DNA of 37,637 nt from Candidatus Omnitrophota bacterium (GCA_020429915.1 JAGQKV010000017.1:1-37637); one strand, 5' to 3'; shown: positions 15,007 to 23,315, counted from the stretch's first letter. Notes: generated by a model not told the origin, from the sequence alone. Translations and numbers: made by a program.

Positions 15007-15996
15007 TCAACTCACCTTGATGGCTATGGTATCGGTGACCAGTTCGTGCGGAACCACGTCAAAACCGGGATAAAAGCCCTGGACGACACCAGCCACGATT
15101 TTCTTTTTGTAAAAGGTCAGCAATTCGCTGGCGTTGCGGATCTCGATCGGGATATCTTTACCTGCGGCTATCTTCTTGGACGGTTGCGTCAGCACATAAA
15201 AAGGTATGCCGAACTCGTTGGCCAAGACCGCAATCTGATAGGTTCCGACCTTGTTGGCGAAATCGCCGTTAGCACAGGACCGGTCCGAACCGACGATAAC
15301 CTTGTTGACCAATCCGTCGCTCATCACCGATCCGACGGCATTGTCCGCGATCAACGTCACGTCCGCGCCGAGACGCTGCAATTCCCAGCTGGTCAGACGC
15401 GCCCCCTGCATGTAAGGCCGGGTCTCGGTCGCGAAAAAATGCAACTCCTTCCCCTCCTGCTGTGCCATGCTGGCCGCCATGGCCAGTTCCCCGCTGACAT
15501 TGCAATGGGTCAGCACACTGTCGCCGCTCTCAAGAAGTTGGGCAATCCGTTGGACCCGGAACAACCGCTGCTCCCGAACGCCGGCCAGATAACCGTTGAT
15601 CCCTTGCACAACAGCCCGGCGCACGTCCTTACCGTGCGCGACCGCGTCCTCGGCCCACCGGATGACGATCGAGGTCACCTCGGAAAACGGAAAGGTGGGC
15701 CGGCTGTTGTTCAGTTGCTCCGTCGTCCGTTTGAGTTTTTGCAGCAGCGCTTTATCGGACAGATTGTCACTCTTGCGCACCTCAAGCAGAAACGTATTCA
15801 GCACGACCAGAAACTGACCGAATGCGCGGGTCTTCATCTGCTTGATGACCCGGACCGCCTCCGCGGTCGACGTCACCGGGATGTATTCCAACTTTTCCGG
15901 GATCTGAGTCTCGTCCAGGACCTTTAATGTGGTCCCGCGCAATTTGGCCGGCCAGAACAGCGGCGATTCCTTAGGCAACTTGGCGTTTCCGGGCAT
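15007..15996 (-). CDS. MtnA-family sugar-1-phosphate isomerase
   Basis: A 329-aa eIF2B-related isomerase. Family hallmarks are intact: Cys165 in LTHCNVSGE, ETRPYMQGARLTSWEL, IADNAVG, and Asp238 in GSDRSCANGDFANKVGTY. These match methylthioribose-1-phosphate isomerase (MtnA) and the 5-deoxyribose-1-P and ribose-1,5-bisphosphate isomerases. The reaction is aldose-1-phosphate to ketose-1-phosphate. It starts 4 nt after a nucleoside phosphorylase and is followed by an aldolase, reproducing the phosphorylase-isomerase-aldolase order of the MTA/5'-deoxyadenosine salvage (DHAP shunt). It is somewhat diverged (GELAM after the Cys instead of the usual GALAT), so the exact substrate is open. Confidence 0.82.
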   Translation of the reverse strand: MPGNAKLPKESPLFWPAKLRGTTLKVLDETQIPEKLEYIPVTSTAEAVRVIKQMKTRAFGQFLVVLNTFLLEVRKSDNLSDKALLQKLKRTTEQLNNSRPTFPFSEVTSIVIRWAEDAVAHGKDVRRAVVQGINGYLAGVREQRLFRVQRIAQLLESGDSVLTHCNVSGELAMAASMAQQEGKELHFFATETRPYMQGARLTSWELQRLGADVTLIADNAVGSVMSDGLVNKVIVGSDRSCANGDFANKVGTYQIAVLANEFGIPFYVLTQPSKKIAAGKDIPIEIRNASELLTFYKKKIVAGVVQGFYPGFDVVPHELVTDTIAIKVS

Positions 15997-16000
15997 AGAC

Positions 16001-16771
16001 TCAGGCTTCCAGTTTCTTGACGGTGTCCAGCGCGATGTTGATGATCGCCGTCTCCGCCATGTAATAGTCGGGATTCATGAAGCCCATCTCCCCGGTCATC
16101 ACATTGTCGCTCACGGCCAGAATGACCGCCGCCGGGATTTTGTACAAGTCGCAGATCGTCAGGAAGGCGGAGGTAACCATGTCCACGGCGATGGCGCCCT
16201 GGTCAACGGCCTTACCGACATGCTCGCGGGTCTCCCGCAAAATGGCATCCGTTGTCCAGCAGGGGCCGGTATGGACGGCGTTTTCGATCAAGCCGTTCGC
16301 CGTGAGTGAGTCCTCGGCGATCCGGGCGAGAATCTTGGTCATCCCTTCGTCGGTCTTGGGAACGAAATCATCGTCAACATAGTATTTGGTCACGCCCTCA
16401 CCCTTGATCGCCGTCGTCACCACAACCAAATCGCCGATCTTGATGTCCGCTTTCAGAGCCCCGCAGCTGCCAACACGGATCAGCCCCGAGACTTGGGCAT
16501 TGCACAGGATTTCAGTGGTAATGGCGGTATCCGGCGCGAACCGGCCGCCGTTGATGGTGGTCAGCCGGATCCCGTCATAGTCACCGGTGTGCATGGTGTA
16601 TTCCATGAAACTGAAATTCTTGATCGGGTTCTCCATCTTTTTGACGATGGCATCGGCCCGTTCACGCGGCCCCGGGACTATCGCGTACTTGCCCACGTCT
16701 TTGGGGGTTAGCTGGACCATATTCATCAGGTCCTGACCGGTCATATGGGCTTCTTTGATCATTTCAGACAT
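16001..16771 (-). CDS. Nucleoside phosphorylase (PNP/UDP family)
   Basis: A 256-aa PNP_UDP_1-family protein. Phosphate-binding motifs resemble uridine phosphorylase (VPGPRERAD, residues 32-40; IRVGSCGAL, 98-106), and HTGPCWTTDAI corresponds to the base-binding TSD segment. The ribose-binding Met-Glu pair of most family members is Met198-Val199 here (AVDMVTS), so the Glu that contacts the ribose hydroxyls is lost. It would split a nucleoside with phosphate to free base and (deoxy)ribose-1-phosphate, feeding the adjacent isomerase. AAGGAG precedes the ATG. The nucleoside could be 5'-deoxyadenosine, methylthioadenosine or a pathway-specific one. Confidence 0.82.
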   Translation of the reverse strand: MSEMIKEAHMTGQDLMNMVQLTPKDVGKYAIVPGPRERADAIVKKMENPIKNFSFMEYTMHTGDYDGIRLTTINGGRFAPDTAITTEILCNAQVSGLIRVGSCGALKADIKIGDLVVVTTAIKGEGVTKYYVDDDFVPKTDEGMTKILARIAEDSLTANGLIENAVHTGPCWTTDAILRETREHVGKAVDQGAIAVDMVTSAFLTICDLYKIPAAVILAVSDNVMTGEMGFMNPDYYMAETAIINIALDTVKKLEA

Positions 16772-16803
16772 GCTTTCTCCTTTCGGCGTTGGGCCGCGCG
16801 GCT

Positions 16804-18327
16804 TTAACCCGCTCCGCCCGCGACGGAAAACTGTTCCTTGAGGGCGGCCTTGTCGATTTTTCCGGTTCGATTCTTCGGCAGTCCGTCCTTAATTGTGATG
16901 GCCTGGGGAACCTTGAAGTTGGCCAGATGCTCGCGGCAAAAACCGCGCAGATCATCGGCGGTAACATCCGCTTGTGCATGCAGGACCACAAACGCGCGCA
17001 CCGCCTCTCCCTTCAATTCGTCCTCAACCCCGACGACGGCTGCCTCGGCGACCTGTTCATGCTTCAGCAGTGCCGCCTCCACTTCGGGGGCGTAAACAAT
17101 CTGTCCGGCCACCTTGATCATTTCCTTCTTGCGACCGACGATGTAGAGATATCCTTCCGTGTCGAAGCGACCCAGATCACCGGTATGCAGCCAACCGTCG
17201 CGCAGAACCTGGGCCGTCTCCTCCGGTTCCTTGTAGTAGCCGTCCATCACGATCCAACCGCTGATGACGATTTCCCCGATGGTCCCGGCGGAACATTCCT
17301 GGCCTTGCTCATCCACGACTCTGATTTCACAGTGTGGCGCGGACTTGCCGACGCTTTGGATATTGTCGCTGTCGAGCGGTGTGACCGTATTCGGCGGAGA
17401 GGTTTCAGTCATGCCCCAGCCGTTGAGGAGTTTGGCGTTGGGAATGTACTGATGAAAACGCTTGAGAATATCGGGGGAACTCGGCGCACCGAACACGACC
17501 ACCCAGCGCAGCGACGACAAATCAAAGCGTTCGATTTCTTTCAGAGTCAGCAGCGCATTGTACATCGGCGGGACGATATGGAAACAGGTGACACGGTAGC
17601 GTTCCACGTTGGCCAAGAATTCAAACGGCTGAAAGCGGTCCATGATGACCAGCGTGATTCCGAAGTGAATGCAGTTTTGAATATAGATAAACCCGCCGAT
17701 GTGGCTGAACGGAATGGCGGCCAGCTTGACATCGTGGTCGGTCAGGTCGACGAAATGTTTCATCGCGGCCGGGGATCCGGTGAGATGCCGCGTGTTCAAC
17801 AGGATGCCTTTCGGCTTGCCCGTGGTGCCGGAGGTGTACATGATCAGGGCGGGATCCGCGTCGGCCGTCTCAACGGGCTGGTATTCGGAACCGGCCTGGT
17901 CGGCCAGCTTATTGAGATCCAGTTCCGCCGGCTGGCCGTTTCCGACTGTCAGCACCGACTTCAGCGCCGGCAAGGCAGCCCGCCATTTGGCGGGATCGGC
18001 TGCCCGGCGCGGCTGATAAATGAACACTTTAACCTCGGCATGCCCCAGACACGAACGGACCTCATCTTCCTTCAGCATGAAATCCAGCGGGACGCCCACG
18101 GCCCCCACGTAAAAACAGGCCAAATAGCAGTAAACCGCCTCCGGCCCGTTGGGAAGCTGAAATCCGACTCTGTCGCCCTTGCGAATACCGACCTGCTGGA
18201 AAAGCGCGGCATACTGTCCGACCCGGTCCGCCAGCTGGGCAAAGGAAATCTCCTGATCCTTGAAAATCAACGCGGGTTTGTCGGCATAACACCTGGCGCA
18301 TTGCGCCACTAATTCAGGAACAGACAT
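16804..18327 (-). CDS. AMP-forming acyl-CoA/acyl-ACP ligase
   Basis: A 507-aa ANL-superfamily enzyme. The ATP-binding loop is at 164-174 (YTSGTTGKPKG), GWGMTETSP lies in the middle, HTGDLGRFDTEGYLYIVGRKKEMIK forms the hinge region, and the catalytic lysine is Lys490 in NRTGKIDK. It would adenylate a carboxylic acid and transfer it to CoA or a phosphopantetheinyl carrier. As the first gene after the PadR-proximal promoter, it probably supplies the starter unit for the type II PKS, for instance from the acid made by the aldehyde dehydrogenase four genes on. A generic fatty acid CoA ligase is the alternative. Confidence 0.87.
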   Translation of the reverse strand: MSVPELVAQCARCYADKPALIFKDQEISFAQLADRVGQYAALFQQVGIRKGDRVGFQLPNGPEAVYCYLACFYVGAVGVPLDFMLKEDEVRSCLGHAEVKVFIYQPRRAADPAKWRAALPALKSVLTVGNGQPAELDLNKLADQAGSEYQPVETADADPALIMYTSGTTGKPKGILLNTRHLTGSPAAMKHFVDLTDHDVKLAAIPFSHIGGFIYIQNCIHFGITLVIMDRFQPFEFLANVERYRVTCFHIVPPMYNALLTLKEIERFDLSSLRWVVVFGAPSSPDILKRFHQYIPNAKLLNGWGMTETSPPNTVTPLDSDNIQSVGKSAPHCEIRVVDEQGQECSAGTIGEIVISGWIVMDGYYKEPEETAQVLRDGWLHTGDLGRFDTEGYLYIVGRKKEMIKVAGQIVYAPEVEAALLKHEQVAEAAVVGVEDELKGEAVRAFVVLHAQADVTADDLRGFCREHLANFKVPQAITIKDGLPKNRTGKIDKAALKEQFSVAGGAG

Positions 18328-18394
18328 CGAAAAGACCTCTTAACATTCTCTATATCAATGTTTTATGGCTTTACCCTTGGGCGGGGTCGATAGG

Positions 18395-18410
18395 TAGTAA
18401 AATTTTACTA
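18395..18410. promoter_or_regulatory. 16-bp perfect palindrome, candidate PadR operator
   Basis: TAGTAAAATTTTACTA is a perfect palindrome covering about +1 to +15 of the predicted transcript from the promoter at 18416-18443. A repressor bound here would block initiation. The regulator gene padR ends 60 nt upstream, making it the natural candidate, although typical PadR sites have an ATGT-N8-ACAT shape, which this does not match exactly. Confidence 0.6.
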
Positions 18411-18415
18411 GTCTG

Positions 18416-18443
18416 ATTTTAAGCAATATTAGAGAAATGTCAA
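18416..18443 (-). promoter_or_regulatory. Promoter of the biosynthetic locus (sigma70-like)
   Basis: On the minus strand TTGACA (18438-18443), 16-nt spacer, TAAAAT (18416-18421). The -35 box is perfect and the -10 matches five of six. Initiation is expected at about 18409 with an ~80-nt leader before the acyl ligase ATG. Because downstream genes are spaced by overlaps or short gaps, this promoter could serve everything down to at least 5230. Confidence 0.7.
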
Positions 18444-18469
18444 GATATTATCCGTTAAACCGGGCTGCC

Positions 18470-19000
18470 CTAGAGCTGCTCGGGGCCGTCCAGGATGCCG
18501 ACCAATTTCTGGACCGATTTGAGTTCGGCGGCGACCAGATCGAGGTTATGTTCGAGGATGATGTGCAGGTGTTTTTTGGCGGGATCCGTCTCGGCGCGCA
18601 CGCCCTCAATCTGCCGGATGATTTTCTTCAGAAACAGCATCCGCCCGCGCAACTGCCTCCGCGCGATGGCCCGATCCACATACTGCAGGAAATATAACGA
18701 AAGATCGATATCAAAATACGGACGCTTGATACTCAAAAAGCTCTCGGTGATCAGATGCTCAAAGATCTCCTCCCCTTTCGGGGTTAGGCTGTACACATGC
18801 TTTTCGGGATAATTGCCGGACCGGTCCTGCTCTTTGTTGATCAGGCCCAACTGTTCCATTTTCTTAAGCGGGTAATATATCGATTTGATACTGAGCCCAA
18901 CGAAGCGTGAAAAGTCCTCTTCGATCAGGCGCTTGATTTCATAACCATGCTTCGGCCCGTCTTTGAGCAGCCCCAAGAAAAGGAGTTCGTTCTCGATCAT
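18470..19000 (-). CDS. PadR-family transcriptional regulator
   Basis: A 176-aa PadR protein. The winged-helix domain covers ~1-85 (LLKDGPKHGYEIKRLIEEDF, SIKSIYYPLKKMEQLGLI, YSLTPKGEEIF) and the C-terminal half is a helical dimerisation/effector domain (LYFLQYVDRAIARRQLRGR onward). PadR proteins repress genes for phenolic acid or drug responses and often bind aromatic ligands. It lies 8 nt after the pyruvate kinase gene and just upstream of the promoter-palindrome that heads the polyketide locus, so local repression relieved by a pathway product or precursor is likely. Confidence 0.87.
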   Translation of the reverse strand: MIENELLFLGLLKDGPKHGYEIKRLIEEDFSRFVGLSIKSIYYPLKKMEQLGLINKEQDRSGNYPEKHVYSLTPKGEEIFEHLITESFLSIKRPYFDIDLSLYFLQYVDRAIARRQLRGRMLFLKKIIRQIEGVRAETDPAKKHLHIILEHNLDLVAAELKSVQKLVGILDGPEQL

Positions 19001-19008
19001 AATGGTCT

Positions 19009-20037
19009 TTACTTCGGCGGAACGTTGGTATGCTTTTCGGTGTAGGAGACGATCTGGCTCATCATCTGAACCGACCGTGAAGGATACTTTCCGACCGCTG
19101 TCTCGCCGGACAGCATCACATAGTCGGTGCCGTCAATGATGGCATTGGCGACATCGGACACCTCAGCCCGTGTGGGCTGGCCCCGTTCGATCATACTGTC
19201 AAGCATCTGCGTCGCCGTGATAGACAGCTTCTTCTTGCGATTGCAGTGATGGATCAAATACTTCTGGACGATCGGTATTTTATAGATCGGCAGCGATACA
19301 CCGAGGTCGCCGCGCGCAACCATCAACCCGTCGCATTCGTCGAGAATGCTCTCAACGTTTCGCAGGCCGTCTTCGCTCTCGATCTTGGCAATGACTTTGG
19401 TGCCGGGCGAATGCGGTTTGACTTTAGCCATTACCCGCTGAATATCCTTCTTGTTGCGGACGAACGACTGGGAAATCATAGAGGCCTGATTCCTGAGCGC
19501 AAAATCAATCGAGACGCTGTCCTTCTCGGTCATGATATTGGACTGCAATTTCAGACCCGGGATATTGACGCCTTTACGCTCGCGCAGGATCCCGCCCTGA
19601 ACCACCCGCAGCTCGAGCCGGTCGCCGCTGTGACCAAGAACGCGCAACTGCAATGTCCCATCGTCGAGAAACATATTCAAGCCTTTTGTAATGGAGCGTA
19701 GATCTCCGTCGAAATCAAGCGGGATGACGCCCGGTTCCGGATTTCGTTCGTTGGAAATATAAACGACTTCATGGGGATTCAGCGGGACGTTTTTCTTCAT
19801 CTTCCCGATCCGGATCCGGTAACCCTCCAGATCCACGAGAATCCCCAGATCAAAATCGTTATGTTGATTGACGGAATTGACCAGATCGACGATCTTCTGA
19901 TGCTGCGCCGGTGTCCCGTGAGAACAGTTAATCCGCGCTTTATTCATGCCGCGTTGAGCCATTTTCAGCAGCATGTCTTCCTGATTGCTCGCCGGGCCGA
20001 TGGTACAGATGATCTTGGTATAACGGTTGATATGCAT
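19009..20037 (-). CDS. Pyruvate kinase-like protein lacking the C-terminal domain
   Basis: A 342-aa protein covering the A and B domains of pyruvate kinase and stopping before the usual ~130-residue regulatory C domain. Active-site motifs are present: RINCSH (35-40), VIAKIES with Lys218 and Glu220, ARGDLGV (241-247), [11 protein letters not shown] and [17 protein letters not shown]. The normally conserved DTKGPEIR segment is changed to DLEGYRIR (69-76), which touches the cation/phosphate site. It may be a minimal, unregulated pyruvate kinase or a paralogue with altered substrate. One base separates it from the lipoprotein gene upstream. Confidence 0.8.
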   Translation of the reverse strand: MHINRYTKIICTIGPASNQEDMLLKMAQRGMNKARINCSHGTPAQHQKIVDLVNSVNQHNDFDLGILVDLEGYRIRIGKMKKNVPLNPHEVVYISNERNPEPGVIPLDFDGDLRSITKGLNMFLDDGTLQLRVLGHSGDRLELRVVQGGILRERKGVNIPGLKLQSNIMTEKDSVSIDFALRNQASMISQSFVRNKKDIQRVMAKVKPHSPGTKVIAKIESEDGLRNVESILDECDGLMVARGDLGVSLPIYKIPIVQKYLIHHCNRKKKLSITATQMLDSMIERGQPTRAEVSDVANAIIDGTDYVMLSGETAVGKYPSRSVQMMSQIVSYTEKHTNVPPK

Positions 20038-20038
20038 A

Positions 20039-20473
20039 TCAAGGCAGCCTGTTGAATTTTAAACTGAGTTCTCGAAAGATGGCCTTGGCCACTTTTTCCT
20101 TAGCGGCGGTGCTCAGCGAAGATATCTCGATACGAACACCGTTCGGTAATTCGATGAAGAAGATGCCAACTTCGGTGGTGTCGATGTTTCCGGCGATCCC
20201 CATCACCACGATGTATCCGCGCACCCGGTCCTTTTGAAATGTCTCAAAAGGCTCCTCGCCGCTCAGCGAATCGTCCATATATTCGTTGCGCGACAAGGTC
20301 AGCACCGAATCGAAACAATCCGCAAACGAACAATCAAACGACATCGTCATCGCTTCTTCACGGGCCGTCTCGAGATGCGCAATAGACGTGCCCATAAATC
20401 GCTTGGCGGTCTCACAACCGCCGATCGCGGCGACCAACAGAACACCGCATAGTAGGAGGATGGATTTTCTCAT
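20039..20473 (-). CDS. Hypothetical lipoprotein
   Basis: A 144-aa protein with a signal peptide and lipobox (LLVAAIGGC, Cys20). The mature part has no motif that I recognise; it contains [16 protein letters not shown], reminiscent of small periplasmic lipoproteins where amyloid-like or BON-like domains are absent, and the segment [17 protein letters not shown] predicts beta strands. Start overlaps the previous stop by ATGA and the stop is one base from the pyruvate kinase start, so it is embedded in the operon. Function unknown. Confidence 0.75.
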   Translation of the reverse strand: MRKSILLLCGVLLVAAIGGCETAKRFMGTSIAHLETAREEAMTMSFDCSFADCFDSVLTLSRNEYMDDSLSGEEPFETFQKDRVRGYIVVMGIAGNIDTTEVGIFFIELPNGVRIEISSLSTAAKEKVAKAIFRELSLKFNRLP

Positions 20474-20868
20474 AATTCCTTGTTTGAAGTTAAATAGCGG
20501 TCCGCGACACCTTTCAGCATCGGGATGAGATAGTCTTCTTCAAGCTTGATTCTCAAACGAAGTTCATCGGCCAGCGGCCTTCCGTTTGCCCGCTTATCGT
20601 CAAGAAAGGCCAAGACCATGACTTTCAGTGGATTCAGACCTTCCCGTAGCGCGCGCAACATGGCGGTTTCGTCCTTCCGACCGGCATACTGCTTGCAAAG
20701 ATCGTCGTAGAACACCGCGTTTTCGATCCGAAACAACTCAAAGATAACTTCTTCGCAATCCGCCGGACGGATTTTGTTACGCGCCCCCTCCAACCGCGGA
20801 AGAATATCGTGAAGGCGTTGATGCACCCGGCGCAGGCGCCCGGCCGAATCCGCGAGCGGCTTATCCAT
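20470..20868 (-). CDS. Hypothetical helical protein
   Basis: A 132-aa, charged, predicted all-helical protein starting MDKPLADSAGRLRRVH. The spacing of VHQRLHDIL near the N-terminus and LEEDYLIPMLKG near the C-terminus is reminiscent of hemerythrin-like four-helix bundles, but the His/Glu ligand set is incomplete, so I do not assign it. Its ATG overlaps the CBS protein stop by 8 nt and its stop overlaps the lipoprotein start. Confidence 0.65.
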   Translation of the reverse strand: MDKPLADSAGRLRRVHQRLHDILPRLEGARNKIRPADCEEVIFELFRIENAVFYDDLCKQYAGRKDETAMLRALREGLNPLKVMVLAFLDDKRANGRPLADELRLRIKLEEDYLIPMLKGVADRYLTSNKEL

Positions 20869-21343
20869 AAGTGAACGTCGCGTTGAGGACATCCTCCCGG
20901 CCGAGAATACCGACCAGTTTTCCGTCCTCGACGACCGGAAACGTATGAATTTTCCGGGTGACCACAATCTCAATGATCTCGTCGAGCGTCGTCGTCGGCA
21001 GCACGGTGTGGACTTTTTGGCTCATGATCTTGGATACGGGCCATTTCTTCAGATGCGCAATCCGTTCGTGCAGTTTTTCCGAGTGTCCGTCAATTTCACT
21101 CTGCTCAAAGGTATGCAGCAGATTGAAAAGATCGGTAAAAGTGACGATCCCGACAACGACACCGTTATCGACGACGGGAAACCCGTTGAACCCCTTGCGC
21201 AGCATGATATGCGCCAATTCACCGACCAGCATATCCGGAGATATGGTCTCCACAAAGTCGGTCATAATGTCTTGGGCGGTTATTTCCATATAGCGGGTGT
21301 AGGCTTTGTGTTCAACCATGTTTGTTCCGTTCTCCTTGGACAT
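20861..21343 (-). CDS. Protein with two CBS domains
   Basis: A ~160-aa protein consisting of a CBS pair: DIMTDFVETISPDMLVGELA with GFPVVDNGVVVGIVTFTDL, and KIMSQKVHTVLPTTTLDEII with TFPVVEDGKLVGILGREDVL. Such Bateman modules bind adenine nucleotides and act as stand-alone sensors. Two starts are possible: ATG 21343, or ATG 21319, which has AAGGAG twelve bases upstream. It follows the coiled-coil gene by 10 nt and overlaps the next gene. Confidence 0.85.
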   Translation of the reverse strand: MSKENGTNMVEHKAYTRYMEITAQDIMTDFVETISPDMLVGELAHIMLRKGFNGFPVVDNGVVVGIVTFTDLFNLLHTFEQSEIDGHSEKLHERIAHLKKWPVSKIMSQKVHTVLPTTTLDEIIEIVVTRKIHTFPVVEDGKLVGILGREDVLNATFTYG

Positions 21344-21353
21344 CGCGAATGTC

Positions 21354-23303
21354 TCATTTTCCTTGATCCAACTGTCGTTTAAAATCTTCGCAGATTTTCT
21401 CCAACCCCATGATCTGCGCCTTGCTTTTAGACAGCTCATAGACCAACAGCTTCTCTTTTTCTGTATGCTTCCTGATCTGCTCCTGAAGCTTTTGGATTTC
21501 GGCCTCCTGGGCCGGAGAGTCTTCCGTCGGCACATCCCCGGCCGAGGCTTGCCGGGCGTGTTCGAGTTCAGCCATTAACTGTGAAATCTTGTCTTCCTGT
21601 TCCCGTCGCGCGGCGTTCAGCTGCGATTCCATTTCATTGAGCTGCGCGGACCGCTGATCAATTTCCGCCTGCATCGCCTCGACGGCGTTAGCGTGATCCG
21701 CCGCGGAAACGGTCTCCTCTGACGATGTTTGTGCAACAGCCTCGCGGGTCTGCGCCAATTCCTCCTCGAGCGAGCGGATACGGTCCTGCGCCGCTTGTTG
21801 TCGCTCCTGAAATGATTCCACCTCCTGTTGCAAGCCATCCATCTTGGTTTGCTGGTGTTGCTGCTCCTCCTGCAGTTGCGATCTCATCAAATCGGTTTCG
21901 CTTTTCAGCGTCAACAACTCCTGATCCCGTTCCCGCAATTGCTCTTCCAGCTCCCGGGCGGTTTGGGCCTGACGGTCGGCGGCCTCACGGACTTCCTGCA
22001 GTTGTGTCTCCTGCTGCGTGAGGGTTTCTTCTTTGGCGAGTAATTCCGCAATCTGAGCGGACTTTTGGGCCAATTCTTCGCCGATACGGCTGTTCTCTTC
22101 CGTAAGCTTTTGTGCCATTTCTTCGGCGGATTTAAGCTGCTGTTTGAGCTCCTCGCTATCGGAGCCGGCGGCCTCTTGCGCCACCAATTCCCTTTGGTGT
22201 TCCAATATCTGTTCTTCCTTGACCTTCAAATCCGACTGCAATTGTTCGTTCTCGGCCTGCAGGCGCTCCAGCTCACCGGCCAACTCGGTGTTCTCCGCCG
22301 GTTCTGGCACATCGGTTTGCAGCGCCTCCTGGGTGACCATTTCTCTTTGCTGCTCGAGAATCTTCTCGTCCTTTTCCTGAATTACATTCTGCAGATGTTC
22401 AATCTCACTCGTCAGCTGCTCGGCATCGTCTCCGCCCGTCGATCCGGAAGGGGCTTCGCCGTCGATGACATCGCTCTGATCCCGGACAGCCTCCGCTTGC
22501 AGCCGCTCATTTTCCGCCTTGAGCTGACGTAATTCTTCCTCGACGGCAAAAAGTTTAGCGGCGCCTTCCGCGCCCAACGAGTCGGTTGGTTCGATCGGCG
22601 GGGCAGCGATCGCTGCCTTTTCCTCCGCATCTTTGAGCTTGGCTTCCAGTTCTTTCTTCTCATCCATGAGCTGAATCAATTGGGAACGGGAATTTTCTTC
22701 CAGGTCCCGCAACTCATATTTGAGTTGATCGATTTGGGAATTCAGATCCTCCTCCGTCGCCTCAGGCGCGGCAGCCGGTACCGTTTCGAATTCAGCTGTC
22801 GTTTGCGGTTCGGGTTCGGATTCGGGCTGCGGACCGGGTTCCGATTGCGGTTCCGGCTCGACAATGGATTCAGCCGGGAGATCAGGCTCGAGTTTGAATT
22901 CCGGGGGAAAATCCGCCTCTCCGGCCGGTTCGGGTTCACAGTGAACCTCCGGTTCAGGCGGCAACGATTCGGACTCCGGAGGAGTTTCAGCCTCCATTTC
23001 CGAGACAATCTCTTCGAAATCCGGCAGCGGCGGCGACTCGTTACTGTTCGTATCGGTTGCCAACGGATCCAGGCTGAGGGTCGGTCGCGGATCGTTGCCT
23101 TCATGGGCGGGAGGCTCGACGGGTCCGGAGAATTGGCCGTTCAACTCATCAAGTTCGCTCGGGTCATCGATCGGCACGGCATCTTCTTCGAGAGACTTTT
23201 GTTCCGCCTTTTCCGCCTCCTCGGCTTGGTACCCCTTGTAAAAAAGAAAGGATCCCGCCACAAAACACGTTACGGCAAGACACAGCGGCACGACGATCAG
23301 CAT
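21354..23303 (-). CDS. Membrane-anchored coiled-coil protein
   Basis: A 649-aa protein with one N-terminal transmembrane helix (VVPLCLAVTCFVAGSFLF), then an acidic Pro/Glu-rich stretch (~60-185, many PEPE/SEPEP repeats) and a very long coiled coil (~190-649) rich in Glu, Gln, Leu and Ala. Segments such as QLKAENERLQAE, RLQAENEQLQSDLK and QILEHQRELVAQEA are near-repeats of one another (LQAENE, EEQILEHQRE and EKILEQQREMV). No enzymatic domain is seen. The topology suggests a cytoplasmic or periplasmic filament-like scaffold anchored in the inner membrane. It lies between hldD and the CBS gene. Confidence 0.75.
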   Translation of the reverse strand: MLIVVPLCLAVTCFVAGSFLFYKGYQAEEAEKAEQKSLEEDAVPIDDPSELDELNGQFSGPVEPPAHEGNDPRPTLSLDPLATDTNSNESPPLPDFEEIVSEMEAETPPESESLPPEPEVHCEPEPAGEADFPPEFKLEPDLPAESIVEPEPQSEPGPQPESEPEPQTTAEFETVPAAAPEATEEDLNSQIDQLKYELRDLEENSRSQLIQLMDEKKELEAKLKDAEEKAAIAAPPIEPTDSLGAEGAAKLFAVEEELRQLKAENERLQAEAVRDQSDVIDGEAPSGSTGGDDAEQLTSEIEHLQNVIQEKDEKILEQQREMVTQEALQTDVPEPAENTELAGELERLQAENEQLQSDLKVKEEQILEHQRELVAQEAAGSDSEELKQQLKSAEEMAQKLTEENSRIGEELAQKSAQIAELLAKEETLTQQETQLQEVREAADRQAQTARELEEQLRERDQELLTLKSETDLMRSQLQEEQQHQQTKMDGLQQEVESFQERQQAAQDRIRSLEEELAQTREAVAQTSSEETVSAADHANAVEAMQAEIDQRSAQLNEMESQLNAARREQEDKISQLMAELEHARQASAGDVPTEDSPAQEAEIQKLQEQIRKHTEKEKLLVYELSKSKAQIMGLEKICEDFKRQLDQGK

Positions 23304-23315
23304 AAGAACCGTCCT

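Noticed and set aside
16789-18312. Long plus-strand frame of 507 codons
   Set aside because: It is antisense to the acyl ligase, which has all ANL motifs. The plus-strand translation has no recognisable domain; GC-rich codon bias on one strand opens the other. The same applies to long plus-strand frames at 9664-10650, 23580-24881, 25180-26448 and 32286-33296.
20470-20868. Hemerythrin assignment of the hypothetical helical protein
   Set aside because: The helix pattern is suggestive but the His/Glu ligand set is incomplete.
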